Origin: SURF-13 sp038924245
Lineage (GTDB): Bacteria; Pseudomonadota; Gammaproteobacteria; SURF-13
Direction of reading: 5' to 3'
DNA length: 64,000 nucleotides
Assembly (NCBI GenBank): GCA_038924245.1
Contig: JBCKVB010000002.1
Location: 6,658-70,657, forward strand
The notes under the pieces are model-generated. The model searched no databases. It was not told the DNA's origin and saw only the letters and a program-made list of their open reading frames with translations. This document shows, one piece after another, positions 16,795 to 24,399 of this stretch. Both the position numbers and the translations under genes were made by a program. Position 1 is the stretch's first letter; each line of letters starts with the position of its first letter.

Positions 16795-17739
16795 CTATTG
16801 CGTGGCGAAGCGGTTGTCGTGCAAAAACTGCCAGGTGCGCGTGATGTGCAGGATATCGGTCTCTTGCAGGATGTCCTTGGGGAAGGGGGCGAAGGGGGCG
16901 GCGAGCTGCACGATGCGCATCGCGGCGTCGTCCAGCGCCTTGTGGCCGGAGGAGCGGCGCAGTTCGACGCTGCGTACCTTGCCGTCGGGATTGAGCGCCA
17001 CGTCCAGCACCAGATTGCCGGAGAGATTGTTGCGCTTGGCCTCCTCCGGGTAATTGAGATTGCCGATGCGCTCCACCTTGGCGCGCCATGCCTCCATGTA
17101 GGCGGCGTATTTGTATTCGCGCGTGGCCGCGGAGATGAATTTCGCGCGCGGGCGCCGCGCGTAGGCGGCGCGCGCGTGGTTGATTTCGGCGCTTAAGCTG
17201 GCGATTTGCTGCATACTCTGCGCCACCAAATCTTGCGCGGAGGGCCTGGCGTCCGCTTGCGCATCATCAGCGGGGCTTGCCTGCGGCGCGGAGCCCGTCT
17301 TGGGCTGCGTTTTGGCGGACGGGGCGGTCTGGTGCGCGGATGGGGTGTCGGCGCTCAGCACCGGCGGTGTGGATTTCACCTGCTCCGCGGCGGCGGGCGG
17401 CGGCGCCGTCTGTTCCACAGTGGCGGGGGGCGGCAGTTCCGGAGGCACGTCGGCATCGGTGTTGCCGCCGCCCTGCTGCTGGACGTTGGCCAGGGTGTCG
17501 GCGCGCTCCGGTTTCTGCGCCGAGGACTGGGTGACCAGCGTGATCTCCAGCGTGGACACGTGGTTTTGCAGGTTGTTTTTAAGCGCCTCGAAGTTTACGC
17601 CCAGAATCAGGATGGCGTGCAGCACGGCGGCAAAAAACAGCGTCAGCCCCAGCCGGTCATGCGTGCTCACGCCCGCACCCGCCGGGCGCGACAGGCGCTG
17701 GTCATTCCAGGGCGGCGGACTCGCTATTACCGCGGCCAT
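16795..17739 (-). CDS. tonB: TonB family energy-transducing protein
   Basis: A 314-residue TonB-like protein. A single N-terminal membrane anchor (about residues 29-47, LTLFFAAVLHAILILGVNF) is followed by a periplasmic Pro/Ala-rich linker (residues 75-170) and a C-terminal TonB domain with YPEEAKRNNLSGNLVLDVALNPDGKVRSVELRRSSG. It couples the inner-membrane proton gradient (through ExbBD, not in the window) to outer-membrane transport. It heads the algH-ruvX-pyr block, a common order in gammaproteobacteria. The start overlaps a small open frame coming from gshB's 3' side. Confidence 0.93.
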   Translation of the reverse strand: MAAVIASPPPWNDQRLSRPAGAGVSTHDRLGLTLFFAAVLHAILILGVNFEALKNNLQNHVSTLEITLVTQSSAQKPERADTLANVQQQGGGNTDADVPPELPPPATVEQTAPPPAAAEQVKSTPPVLSADTPSAHQTAPSAKTQPKTGSAPQASPADDAQADARPSAQDLVAQSMQQIASLSAEINHARAAYARRPRAKFISAATREYKYAAYMEAWRAKVERIGNLNYPEEAKRNNLSGNLVLDVALNPDGKVRSVELRRSSGHKALDDAAMRIVQLAAPFAPFPKDILQETDILHITRTWQFLHDNRFATQ

Positions 17740-17912
17740 AGGCTGGTGTGCAACCTCTTTAACATGGCGTGGCTAATGATACCGCTCAGCACGCCAAAGA
17801 TCACGGCCGCCGTCATGAACACCGGCAATAAATAGAACAGGCCGGGATGCGGGATGAACCAGGCATAGGCGAGCCAGAAGTAGCAAGAGCACTGATCTTT
17901 GTGTTTTTTCTT
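17727..17912 (-). other. short open frame of membrane-protein character, possible gene remnant
   Basis: Read leftwards this region gives CYFWLAYAWFIPHPG, then LLPVFMTAAVIFGVLSGII and SHAMLKRLHTSLWPR before a TAA, overlapping the tonB start by 13 bp. The composition looks like two membrane helices of a real protein, but there is no standard start codon between the upstream heptamer repeat and the first helix. It may be the 3' end of a gene whose front was replaced by the repeat, or chance. Confidence 0.3.
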
Positions 17913-17945
17913 GCCACTTGCTACTTGCTACTTGACACTTGTTTC
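17877..17945. repeat. CTTGCTA heptamer tandem repeat, cluster A
   Basis: Four to five imperfect 7-bp units (CTTGCCA, CTTGCTA, CTTGCTA, CTTGACA, CTTGTTT) at about 17911-17945, plus a related AGTAGCAAGAG at 17877-17888. The repeat supplies the gshB C-terminal residues QVSSSK. Similar clusters lie at 18862-18945, 45419-45452 and 52497-52526. Confidence 0.8.
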
Positions 17946-18917
17946 TCAACCGCATCGAGAAACGCCGCTGAAATGTTTAACCCATACAATGCATCCAGTT
18001 CACGCGCGCACGTAGGGCTGGTGACGTTGATCTCGGTCAGGTAATCGCCAATCACGTCCAGGCCCACGAACAGCAAACCTTTCTCGCGCAGGGTGGGGCC
18101 AACCTGTTCGCAAATCCAGCGGTCGCGCGCCGAGAGCGGCACGCCCACGCCGTGCCCGCCCGCGGCGAGGTTGGCGCGCGTCTCGCCCGGTGCCGGCAGG
18201 CGCGCCAATGCATAGGGTACCGGCTCGCCGTTGATGAGCAGAATGCGTTTGTCGCCCGCGCTGATCTCCGGTAGGTAACGCTGCGCCATGACGAAATGCC
18301 GCGCGTACCCGGTCATGGTTTCGATAATCACGCCGATGTTGGGGATCATCCGCGCGCACGCGGAACACCGAGCTGCCGCCCATGGCGCCGAGCGGCTTTA
18401 AAATGATGTCGCCCTGCTCGTGCAAAAAATCGCGCAGTTGTCGCGGATTGCGCGTCACCAGGGTGGGCGGCGTGCACTGCGGGAACCAGGCGGTGAACAA
18501 CTTTTCATTGCAGTCGCGCAGCGCGCGCGGTTTATTCACCACCAGCACGCCTTCCGCCTCGGCGCGTTCCAGCAGGTACGTGGTGTACACGTACTCCATG
18601 TCAAACGGCGGGTCTTTGCGCATCAGAATCACATCCAGCGCGGCGAGCGGCTCCGTGGTCTCCGCGCCGAAATCAAACCAGTGCGCGGGGTCGTCCCGCA
18701 CGCGTAAGCCGCGCATGCGCGCGAAGCCGCGCCCGTCGCGCAGAAACAGGTCGCCCTGTTCCATGTAGGAAATTTTCCAGCCGCGCGCCTCCGCCGCGAG
18801 CAGCATGGCGAAGGTGGTGTCTTTTTCGATGTGTATCGTGGTGATGGGGTCCATCACCACGCCTATATGCAAGTTGCAAGTAGCAAGAGTGCTAACTGTT
18901 ATGTTTTTCTTTGCCAC
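17921..18917 (-). pseudogene. gshB: glutathione synthetase, interrupted by a +1 frameshift
   Basis: An ATP-grasp enzyme that adds glycine to gamma-glutamylcysteine. The front part (IGVVMDPITTIHIEKDTTFAMLLAAEARGW, then ILKPLGAMGGSSVFRVRADDP) and back part (IGVIIETMTGYARHFVMAQRYLPEI, then INGEPVPYALARLPAPGE) together make a full protein, but lie in different frames. One extra base in the GGGG run at 18341-18344 explains it: with three G the frame continues as DDPNIGVIIE. This may be a sequencing error. The first 14 codons from the GTG at 18917 come from a heptamer repeat; the family start is nearer 18872 (TTG) or 18854 (ATG). The last codons (QVSSSK) also come from a repeat. Confidence 0.88.
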
Positions 18918-18945
18918 TTGCTACTTGCTACTTACTACTTGACAC
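18862..18945. repeat. CTTGCTA heptamer tandem repeat, cluster B
   Basis: Units CTTGCCA/CTTGCTA/CTTGCTA/CTTACTA/CTTGACA at about 18911-18945, and a diverged CAAGTTGCAAGTAGCAAGAG at 18870-18889. It spans the end of gshA and the start of gshB, giving both proteins repeat-encoded residues. Confidence 0.8.
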
Positions 18946-20226
18946 TGCTTTCAGTTCCCTAGCCGCCGCCACTAAAGCCAGGCGCGCGATCACGCCGTAG
19001 GCGTAGAAGCGGTTCGGCTTGGCGTCCGGGGCTTGCGTGCGGTCGGGGTTGTTGCAGCTTTCGGCGAAGGCGAGCGGTTCAAAATAGCTGCCTGGCGCAT
19101 TGAGGTTCTCATCCGTGCCGCGGTTTTGGTGTACGCGATAAAAGCCGCCCACCACGAATTGATTAATCATGTACACCACCGGCTCGGCCACCGCCTCGTC
19201 CCAGCTCTCGAAGGTGTACACGCCCTCCTGCAGGATCACCTTGCTCACCGCCTGGCCGCCCTTGGAGGCCGCCATCCCGGTGCGCTGCTTGCGGTTGAGA
19301 TCGCGCACCTCGTCCGCCGAGCGCACCGTCATCACCCCCATGCCATAGGTGCCGGCGTCGGCCTTGACCACCACGAACGGTTTGTGCGGCAAGTGATATT
19401 CGTCGTATTTACGCTGGATGGCTTCGATGAGCGCGGCCACGTTTTTGGCCAGGCAATCCTCGCCCTTGCGCGTCATGAAATTGATCTCGCCGCACTGGCG
19501 GAACAGCGGGTCTATGAGCCAGGGGTCTATGTCTATCAGCTCGGCGAACTCGGCCGCCGCTAAGCTGTAATGGGTAAAGTGCGTGGATTTGAGCCGGTTC
19601 GACCAGCCCATGGCGAGCGGCGGAATCACCGGCTGCTCCAGGCCTTCCAGTATCCCGGGCCGTCCCTCCGAGAGGTCGTTGTTGAGCAGCACCATGCACG
19701 GGCTGAAGCCCTTCACGCCCACGCGGTCGCCGCCGCGGATGAGCGGCTCCATGCGCAGGCTGCGCCCGGAGGGCAGGGGGATGTCGCGCATCTGCTCAAG
19801 GTTGGGTATCAGCGAGCCGATGCGTATGTCGAAGCCCGCTTTTTGGATGACATCGCGCAGCGTGGCCAGGCTTTCCAGATAGTACACGTTGCGCGTGTGA
19901 CTCTCCGGGATCAGCAGCACCTTGGCGGCCTGCGGACAGGTGCGCTCAATGGAGGTCTGCATCGCCTGCACGCACAGCGGCAGAAAGGCCGGGTTGAGAT
20001 TGTTGAAGCCAGCCGGAAACAGGTTGGTGTCCACCGGCGCGAGCTTGTAGCCTGCGTTGCGCAGATCCACCGAGGTGTAAAACGGCGCCGGGGTGGCGCG
20101 CCACTGCGCGCGCAGCCAGTGTTCGATGAGGGTCTGCCGCGTGAGCAGGTGCGACTCTAAATCCTGCAACGGCCCGCTTAACGCCGTTGTGAGATGAGGC
20201 ACCCTGGCCAAGGCGTCCTGATTCAT
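18928..20226 (-). CDS. gshA: glutamate-cysteine ligase (Acidithiobacillus-type GshA)
   Basis: A 432-residue enzyme catalysing the first step of glutathione synthesis, of the GshA type known from Acidithiobacillus and relatives rather than the E. coli type. Motifs include FYTSVDLRNAGYKLAPVDTNLFPAGFNNL near residue 55, the ligand-binding VVKADAGTYGMGVMTVRS and YMINQFVVGGFYRVH. I chose the ATG at 20226 (MNQDALARVPHLT); an upstream GTG/ATG extension to 20280 lacks similarity. The C-terminal AVSSSK is encoded by the heptamer repeat and is the same as the gshB tail. gshB follows at once. Confidence 0.9.
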   Translation of the reverse strand: MNQDALARVPHLTTALSGPLQDLESHLLTRQTLIEHWLRAQWRATPAPFYTSVDLRNAGYKLAPVDTNLFPAGFNNLNPAFLPLCVQAMQTSIERTCPQAAKVLLIPESHTRNVYYLESLATLRDVIQKAGFDIRIGSLIPNLEQMRDIPLPSGRSLRMEPLIRGGDRVGVKGFSPCMVLLNNDLSEGRPGILEGLEQPVIPPLAMGWSNRLKSTHFTHYSLAAAEFAELIDIDPWLIDPLFRQCGEINFMTRKGEDCLAKNVAALIEAIQRKYDEYHLPHKPFVVVKADAGTYGMGVMTVRSADEVRDLNRKQRTGMAASKGGQAVSKVILQEGVYTFESWDEAVAEPVVYMINQFVVGGFYRVHQNRGTDENLNAPGSYFEPLAFAESCNNPDRTQAPDAKPNRFYAYGVIARLALVAAARELKAVSSSK

Positions 20227-20404
20227 AGACTTGATCCTGATCCTTTCTCTATTCAGCCGAAGATTGGCCGGGGTCGCCAAAGCATCATATCATAAGGGCA
20301 AGCCCTAACTTCGGGTCAGGTTAAAAATCGTGTCGCAAGATGCTGATAGTCCTGTTAATCTTGTCATGATAATCATGTCAAGACAGCGCAAACAAAGGTA
20401 GTAT

Positions 20405-20548
20405 CTAGTGTAGTGTTGCATTCTTGATGGAACTTTCGAGCAACACCTTGTAGGTCGGACTTCAGCCCGACATGTCGCCCTGAAGGGCGACCTACAGGAC
20501 GAGCCACACGTCGGCATAAGTTCCACATAGCGTGCAACACTACACTAG
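20405..20548. mobile_element. 144-bp MITE-like inverted-repeat element
   Basis: Perfect 16-bp inverted ends CTAGTGTAGTGTTGCA (20405-20420) and TGCAACACTACACTAG (20533-20548). The pairing resumes inside as GGAACTT/AAGTTCC after symmetrical 8-base gaps. The centre holds a GTAGGTCG...CGACCTAC hairpin (about 20452-20495). The outer CTAG on both sides could be a 4-bp target duplication. There is no coding sequence. The remainder of the 333-bp gap between gshA and the cheW-like gene shows nothing else apart from a half copy of the intragenic element at 20542-20566. Confidence 0.75.
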
Positions 20549-20566
20549 CACGTCCCTGTGCGTCGC
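20542..20566. repeat. half copy of the intragenic element (hairpin 2 only)
   Basis: ACACTAGCACGTCCCTGTGC followed by GTCGC matches the right half of the element found in lipB and purD. The left hairpin is absent, and the MITE-like inverted end occupies its place. This is the only trace of the element outside a gene in the window. Confidence 0.7.
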
Positions 20567-20613
20567 AAAAAGCGCCGGCGCATGCGGGCGCAGCCGCTGG
20601 AGGCGTTGGGCTG

Positions 20614-21077
20614 ATGGCCAGCACACTTGCCCTGCGTACCCAACTGATCCCGCTGCGGGACGGGCGGCTCATCCTGCCCAACACCGCCATTGCCGAGATC
20701 GTGCCTTATATCGAGCCGGAACCCCTGGAGCACGCGCCTTCGTTTCTGCTGGGTCGCGTGAGCTGGCGCGGACACGGCATTCCGCTGACTTCCTTCGAGG
20801 CCGCTTGCGGCGCTGCCGTGCCCGCGCTGAACCCGCGTGCGTGCCTGGCGGTGCTGAATACCTTGAACGGCAATGCGGCGCTGCCGTTCTTCGCCGTGCT
20901 GACACAGGAGATCCCGGGTTGCTCAAGGTGGATGAAACCAATCTGCAACCCATCGAGCATGAAACCATGCTGAGCCCGCTGACCTTGTGTCAGGTGCTGG
21001 TGAATGGCGAACCCGCCACGATACCCAATCTGGACGCCCTGGAAACCGAGCTGCTCAAAGCCAGCGCGGGACGTTAG
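20614..21077 (+). pseudogene. CheW-like chemotaxis adaptor, frameshifted
   Basis: A CheW-domain protein of about 154 residues. The front (TQLIPLRDGRLILPNTAIAEIVPYIEPEPLEHAPSFLLGRVSWRG) is in one frame and the end (LLKVDETNLQPIEHETMLSP, then GEPATIPNLDALETELLKA) in another. One missing base around 20914-20921 (ATCCCGGGTTGCTC) would restore IPGLLKVDE. CheW-like proteins tie receptors to a CheA kinase; a solitary one near pil-type genes often belongs to pilus chemosensory control, which is a guess here. A GGAGG site 10 bp before the ATG supports the start. Sequencing error is as likely as true decay. Confidence 0.75.
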
Positions 21078-21089
21078 CGCGGTTTATTT

Positions 21090-22415
21090 TTAGCTGTCCC
21101 GCGGCAGCGCGCGCGCACCGATGTCGCGCCGGTAAAACACGCCATTCCAGCGCAGGGACTGCGCCAATTGATAGGCATTGGATTGCGCGGCGCGGTAACT
21201 CTCTCCCAGCGCGCAGGCGCACAGCACGCGCCCGCCCGCGGTGACGATATCTTTTCCCTGTTGCGCGGTACCGGCGTGAAATATCTTGGTCGCTCCCGGC
21301 ATCCTGCCTCCCGCGACACTAGCACATCCCTGTGCGTCGCCGCTTGCTTTATCCAGACCATGAATCACGTCACCCTTGCGGTAAGCGCCGGGATAGCCTT
21401 GCGCGGCGAGCACGATGCCTAAGGCAATGCGTTCATCCCACTCCGCGTGTACCTGATCGAGCCGTTTACTCAGCGCCGCCTCGGTCAGCATCACCAGATC
21501 GGAACGCAGACGCAGCAGGATGGGTTGCGCTTCCGGATCGCCCAGGCGGCAATTGAACTCCAGCACCTTGGGCGCGCCATCGGGAGCAATCATGAGACCG
21601 GCATAGAGAAAGCCGGTGTAGGGTTTGCCCTCCGCCGCCATGCCGCGCAGCGTGGGTTCGATCACCTCGCGCAGCACGCGCGCGTGTACCGCGGGCGTCA
21701 CCACCGGCGCGGGCGAATACGCGCCCATGCCGCCGGTGTTCGGCCCCTGGTCGCCGTCGTCGCGGCGTTTGTGATCCTGCGCGGTGGCGAGCGCCAGCGC
21801 GTGTTCGCCGTCCGCCAGCACGATGAAGCTCGCCTCTTCGCCGGTCAGGAATTCTTCAATCACCACGCGGCTGCCCGCCTCGCCGAGCAGCGCGCCGCTC
21901 AGCATTTCGCTTACCGCGGCGAGCGCCGTTGGCTTGTCCTCTGCGATCACCACGCCCTTGCCCGCCGCGAGGCCATCGGCCTTGATGACCAGCGGTACGC
22001 CTGTTTTGTGGATGTACGCGACGGCTTGATCGAGATCGCTGAACACCGCGTAAGCGGCGGTGGGGATGTGGTGGCGCGCCATGAAATCCTTGGCGTAGGA
22101 CTTGGAGGCTTCAAGCTGCGCGGCTTCCCGCGTTGGCCCGAAGCAGCGCAAACCCGCCGCTTGAAACTGATCCACGATACCCAGCGACAGCGGCGCCTCC
22201 GGCCCGATGATGGTGAGATCAATCTTATTGCCGCGCGCGAAGTTGACCAGCGACCCGATATCATCGGCGTCTATGGCGATGTTTTCTGTTTTCGGCTCCT
22301 GCGCCGTGCCGGGATTGCCCGGCGCCACGAACACTCTGGTCACCCTGGGTGATTGCGCCACCTTCCACGCCAAGGCGTGCTCGCGCCCGCCGGAGCCGAT
22401 GATTAAAACGCGCAT
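21090..22415 (-). CDS. purD: phosphoribosylamine-glycine ligase with in-frame repeat insertion
   Basis: A 441-residue ATP-grasp enzyme (GARS) of purine synthesis. It opens MRVLIIGSGGREHALAWKV and keeps KADGLAAGKGVVIAED, ATAQDHKRRDDGDQGPNTGGMGAYSPAP and EFNCRLGDPEAQPIL. In the C-terminal domain (residues about 359-376) the hairpin element adds DAQGCASVAGGRMPGATK between VIHGLDKA and IFHAGTAQQGKDIVTAGGRVL, where relatives have a short loop. The insertion is after the catalytic core. It lies 3 bp downstream of purH. Confidence 0.95.
   Translation of the reverse strand: MRVLIIGSGGREHALAWKVAQSPRVTRVFVAPGNPGTAQEPKTENIAIDADDIGSLVNFARGNKIDLTIIGPEAPLSLGIVDQFQAAGLRCFGPTREAAQLEASKSYAKDFMARHHIPTAAYAVFSDLDQAVAYIHKTGVPLVIKADGLAAGKGVVIAEDKPTALAAVSEMLSGALLGEAGSRVVIEEFLTGEEASFIVLADGEHALALATAQDHKRRDDGDQGPNTGGMGAYSPAPVVTPAVHARVLREVIEPTLRGMAAEGKPYTGFLYAGLMIAPDGAPKVLEFNCRLGDPEAQPILLRLRSDLVMLTEAALSKRLDQVHAEWDERIALGIVLAAQGYPGAYRKGDVIHGLDKASGDAQGCASVAGGRMPGATKIFHAGTAQQGKDIVTAGGRVLCACALGESYRAAQSNAYQLAQSLRWNGVFYRRDIGARALPRDS
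21288..21341. repeat. intragenic two-hairpin element, copy 2 (in purD)
   Basis: Hairpin 1 is GTCGC-TCCC-GGC, loop ATCCT, GCC-TCCC-GCGAC. Hairpin 2 is GCAC, loop ATCCCT, GTGC. The gene reads the bottom strand as SVAGGRMPGAT. Confidence 0.92.
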
Positions 22416-22418
22416 GAC

Positions 22419-24053
22419 TTAGTGCCGGAAATGGCGCATGCCGGTGAACACCATGGCGATGCCGTGCTCATTCGCCGCCGCGATCACTTCCGCGTCGCGC
22501 ACCGAGCCGCCGGGCTGGATGATGGCGCTGATGCCCGCTTGCGCGGCGGTGTCCACGCCGTCGCGGAACGGGAAGAAGGCGTCGCTCGCCACCACCGCGT
22601 GCTTCAGTATGAGCCCGGCCTCCTCGGCCTTCAGCACCGCGATGCGCGCGCTGTACACGCGGCTCATCTGTCCGGCGCCGATACCGAGAGTCCGCGCATC
22701 CCTGCCGTACACGATGGCGTTGGATTTCACGAATTTGGCCACCTTCCACACAAACAGCAGGTCTTGCAGTTGTTGCGGCGTGGGTTGTCTTTCCGTCACG
22801 ATCTTGAGTTGCGCGGCGCTGATGGACGCCGCATCGCACTCCTGCACCAGCAGCCCGCCCGTGACGCGCTTGTAGTCCATCCCGCCTTGCGCCGGTCGCT
22901 CCCGGCATCCTGCCTCCCGCGACACTAGCAGAACCCTTCGCTGGCGCTCTTCCCTGTGCGTCGCCGCCGGCCACTCGCCGCAGGCCAGTACGCGCACGTT
23001 GGGTTTGCCGCTGAGCACAGCGCGCGCTTCATCCGTCACCTGTGGGGCGATGATGACCTCCACGAATTGACCCTGCACAATGCTTTGCGCCGTCTCGGCG
23101 TCGAGCGCCTGATTAAAGGCGATGATGCCGCCGAACGCCGAGGTGGGGTCGGTGGCGTGGGCGCGCCGATAGGCTTCTGAAATATTTTTCCCCAGCGCCG
23201 CCCCGCATGGATTGGCGTGCTTCACGATCACGCAGGCCGGTACCGCGCCGAAGGATTTGACGCACTCCAGCGCGGCGTCGGCGTCCACGATGTTGTTAAA
23301 GGACAGGGGTTTGCCTTGCAGTTGCGTGGCGCTTGCCACGCAGCCGCTCGGCGGACTCGGTTCGCTGTAAAAGGCGGCCTGCTGGTGCGGGTTTTCGCCG
23401 TAGCGTAGCGCTTGCAGCTTGTGGAATGAAGCAACGAAGCGCTCAGGAAACAAGTCACGCGTATTCGCATCATGAGTGTGGCGGCCCAGATATTCGGCAA
23501 TCGCCGCGTCATATTGCGCGCTATGCGCAAAGGCCTTTTGCGCCAGCATGAAGCGCGTGTCCTGGCTCACCGCGCCTTGATGGGCGCGCATCTCGGCCAA
23601 CACGCGCGCATAGTCCGCGCTCTCCACCAGTACCGTGACGGCGGCATGATTTTTCGCCGCCGCGCGCAGCAGGGCCGGGCCGCCGATGTCTATGTTTTCA
23701 ATCGCCGTGGCGAGATCACAGCCGGGCGTGGCGATGGTTTGGGCGAAGGGATAGAGGTTCACCGCCAGAAGATCAATCGGCGGGATGCCGTGTTCGGCCA
23801 TCACCGCGTCGTCCGTGCCGCGCCGCCCCAGCAGGCCGCCGTGGATTTTGGGGTGCAGGGTTTTCACGCGCCCCGCCATCAGCTCCGGAAAGCCGGTGTA
23901 ATCGGAGACCTCGGTCACCGCGATGCCGTGTTGTGCAAGCAGTCTGGCGGTGCCGCCGGTGGAGAGTATCTGTACGCCCAGCTCCACCAGACCGCGCGCG
24001 AACTCGACGATTCCGGATTTGTCTGAAACGCTAAGGAGGGCGCGGGTAATCAT
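22419..24053 (-). CDS. purH: bifunctional AICAR formyltransferase / IMP cyclohydrolase with repeat insertion
   Basis: A 544-residue enzyme for the last two steps to IMP. The MGS-like cyclohydrolase domain (residues 1-195: RALLSVSDKSGIVEFARGL, GRVKTLHPKIHGGLLGRR) is followed by the transformylase domain (LRYGENPHQQAAFY; KHANPCGAA; KSNAIVYGRDARTLGIGAGQMSR). At residues about 363-387 a 73-bp hairpin element adds QRRVLLVSREAGCRERPAQ between ACGEWPAAT and DYKRVTGGLLVQ. Relatives have a few residues there. It lies just upstream of purD, forming purHD, and downstream of fis. Confidence 0.96.
   Translation of the reverse strand: MITRALLSVSDKSGIVEFARGLVELGVQILSTGGTARLLAQHGIAVTEVSDYTGFPELMAGRVKTLHPKIHGGLLGRRGTDDAVMAEHGIPPIDLLAVNLYPFAQTIATPGCDLATAIENIDIGGPALLRAAAKNHAAVTVLVESADYARVLAEMRAHQGAVSQDTRFMLAQKAFAHSAQYDAAIAEYLGRHTHDANTRDLFPERFVASFHKLQALRYGENPHQQAAFYSEPSPPSGCVASATQLQGKPLSFNNIVDADAALECVKSFGAVPACVIVKHANPCGAALGKNISEAYRRAHATDPTSAFGGIIAFNQALDAETAQSIVQGQFVEVIIAPQVTDEARAVLSGKPNVRVLACGEWPAATHREERQRRVLLVSREAGCRERPAQGGMDYKRVTGGLLVQECDAASISAAQLKIVTERQPTPQQLQDLLFVWKVAKFVKSNAIVYGRDARTLGIGAGQMSRVYSARIAVLKAEEAGLILKHAVVASDAFFPFRDGVDTAAQAGISAIIQPGGSVRDAEVIAAANEHGIAMVFTGMRHFRH
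22894..22966. repeat. intragenic two-hairpin element, copy 3, long variant (in purH)
   Basis: Hairpin 1 is as in purD. The second half is about 20 bp longer (AGCAGAACCCTTCGCTGGCG then CTCTTCCCTGTGC) and is nearly the same as in the dusB copy. The gene reads the bottom strand in the frame giving VSREAGCRERP. Confidence 0.9.
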
Positions 24054-24062
24054 TTAGAGGCA

Positions 24063-24104
24063 GGGGCTAGGGGCTGGGGGCTTGGCTGTTTTTCCCTAGC
24101 CCCC
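24063..24104. repeat. GGGGCTA heptamer repeat with inverted partner, purH-fis gap
   Basis: Three tandem 7-bp units GGGGCTA, GGGGCTG, GGGGCTT (24063-24083), then a T-run, then CCCTAGCCCCC (24094-24104), which pairs with the first unit. It is a second heptamer family, distinct from CTTGCTA, and may act as a terminator-like hairpin between fis and purH. Confidence 0.65.
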
Positions 24105-24114
24105 AATCCCTTAT

Positions 24115-24399
24115 TCATTTATCCAATCCATGCTGGCTGAGTTTTTTGCGCAGCGTGCTGCGGTTGAGGCCGAGAATCTGCGCCGCCTTGCTCTGGTTGC
24201 CGCGCGTGTAGCGCAGCACGGTTTGCAGCAGCGGCGGCTCCACTTCATTGATCACCATCTGGTACAGGTCGGCGGGTATATGACCGTCCATGTCATGCAG
24301 ATAATTTTCCAGCGCCTGCTGTACCCAGGCGCTCAGCGGCTTTCTGCCGCGTTCGTGCGCGGGATCGGTGTGCCTGTGTTCGCCGTCGGGCTTGCTCAC
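24115..24399 (-). CDS. fis: nucleoid-associated transcriptional regulator Fis
   Basis: A 94-residue Fis protein. The C-terminal helix-turn-helix is exact for the family (VEPPLLQTVLRYTRGNQSKAAQILGLNRSTLRKKLSQHGL). The N-terminal part (residues 1-28) is more variable. The GTG start at 24399 overlaps the dusB TGA (GTGA), and dusB-fis is the standard operon in gammaproteobacteria, supporting the start. Fis activates rRNA and growth-phase genes and bends DNA. Confidence 0.95.
   Translation of the reverse strand: MSKPDGEHRHTDPAHERGRKPLSAWVQQALENYLHDMDGHIPADLYQMVINEVEPPLLQTVLRYTRGNQSKAAQILGLNRSTLRKKLSQHGLDK

Noticed and set aside
17773..17955. A 60-residue open frame upstream of tonB
   Set aside because: It is built from heptamer repeat and a shadow of the membrane-like frame; no ribosome-binding site or similarity.
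20532..21077. A 181-residue frame over the CheW-like gene
   Set aside because: Its front is out of the CheW frame; only the last 50 residues are CheW-like, which is better explained by a frameshift.
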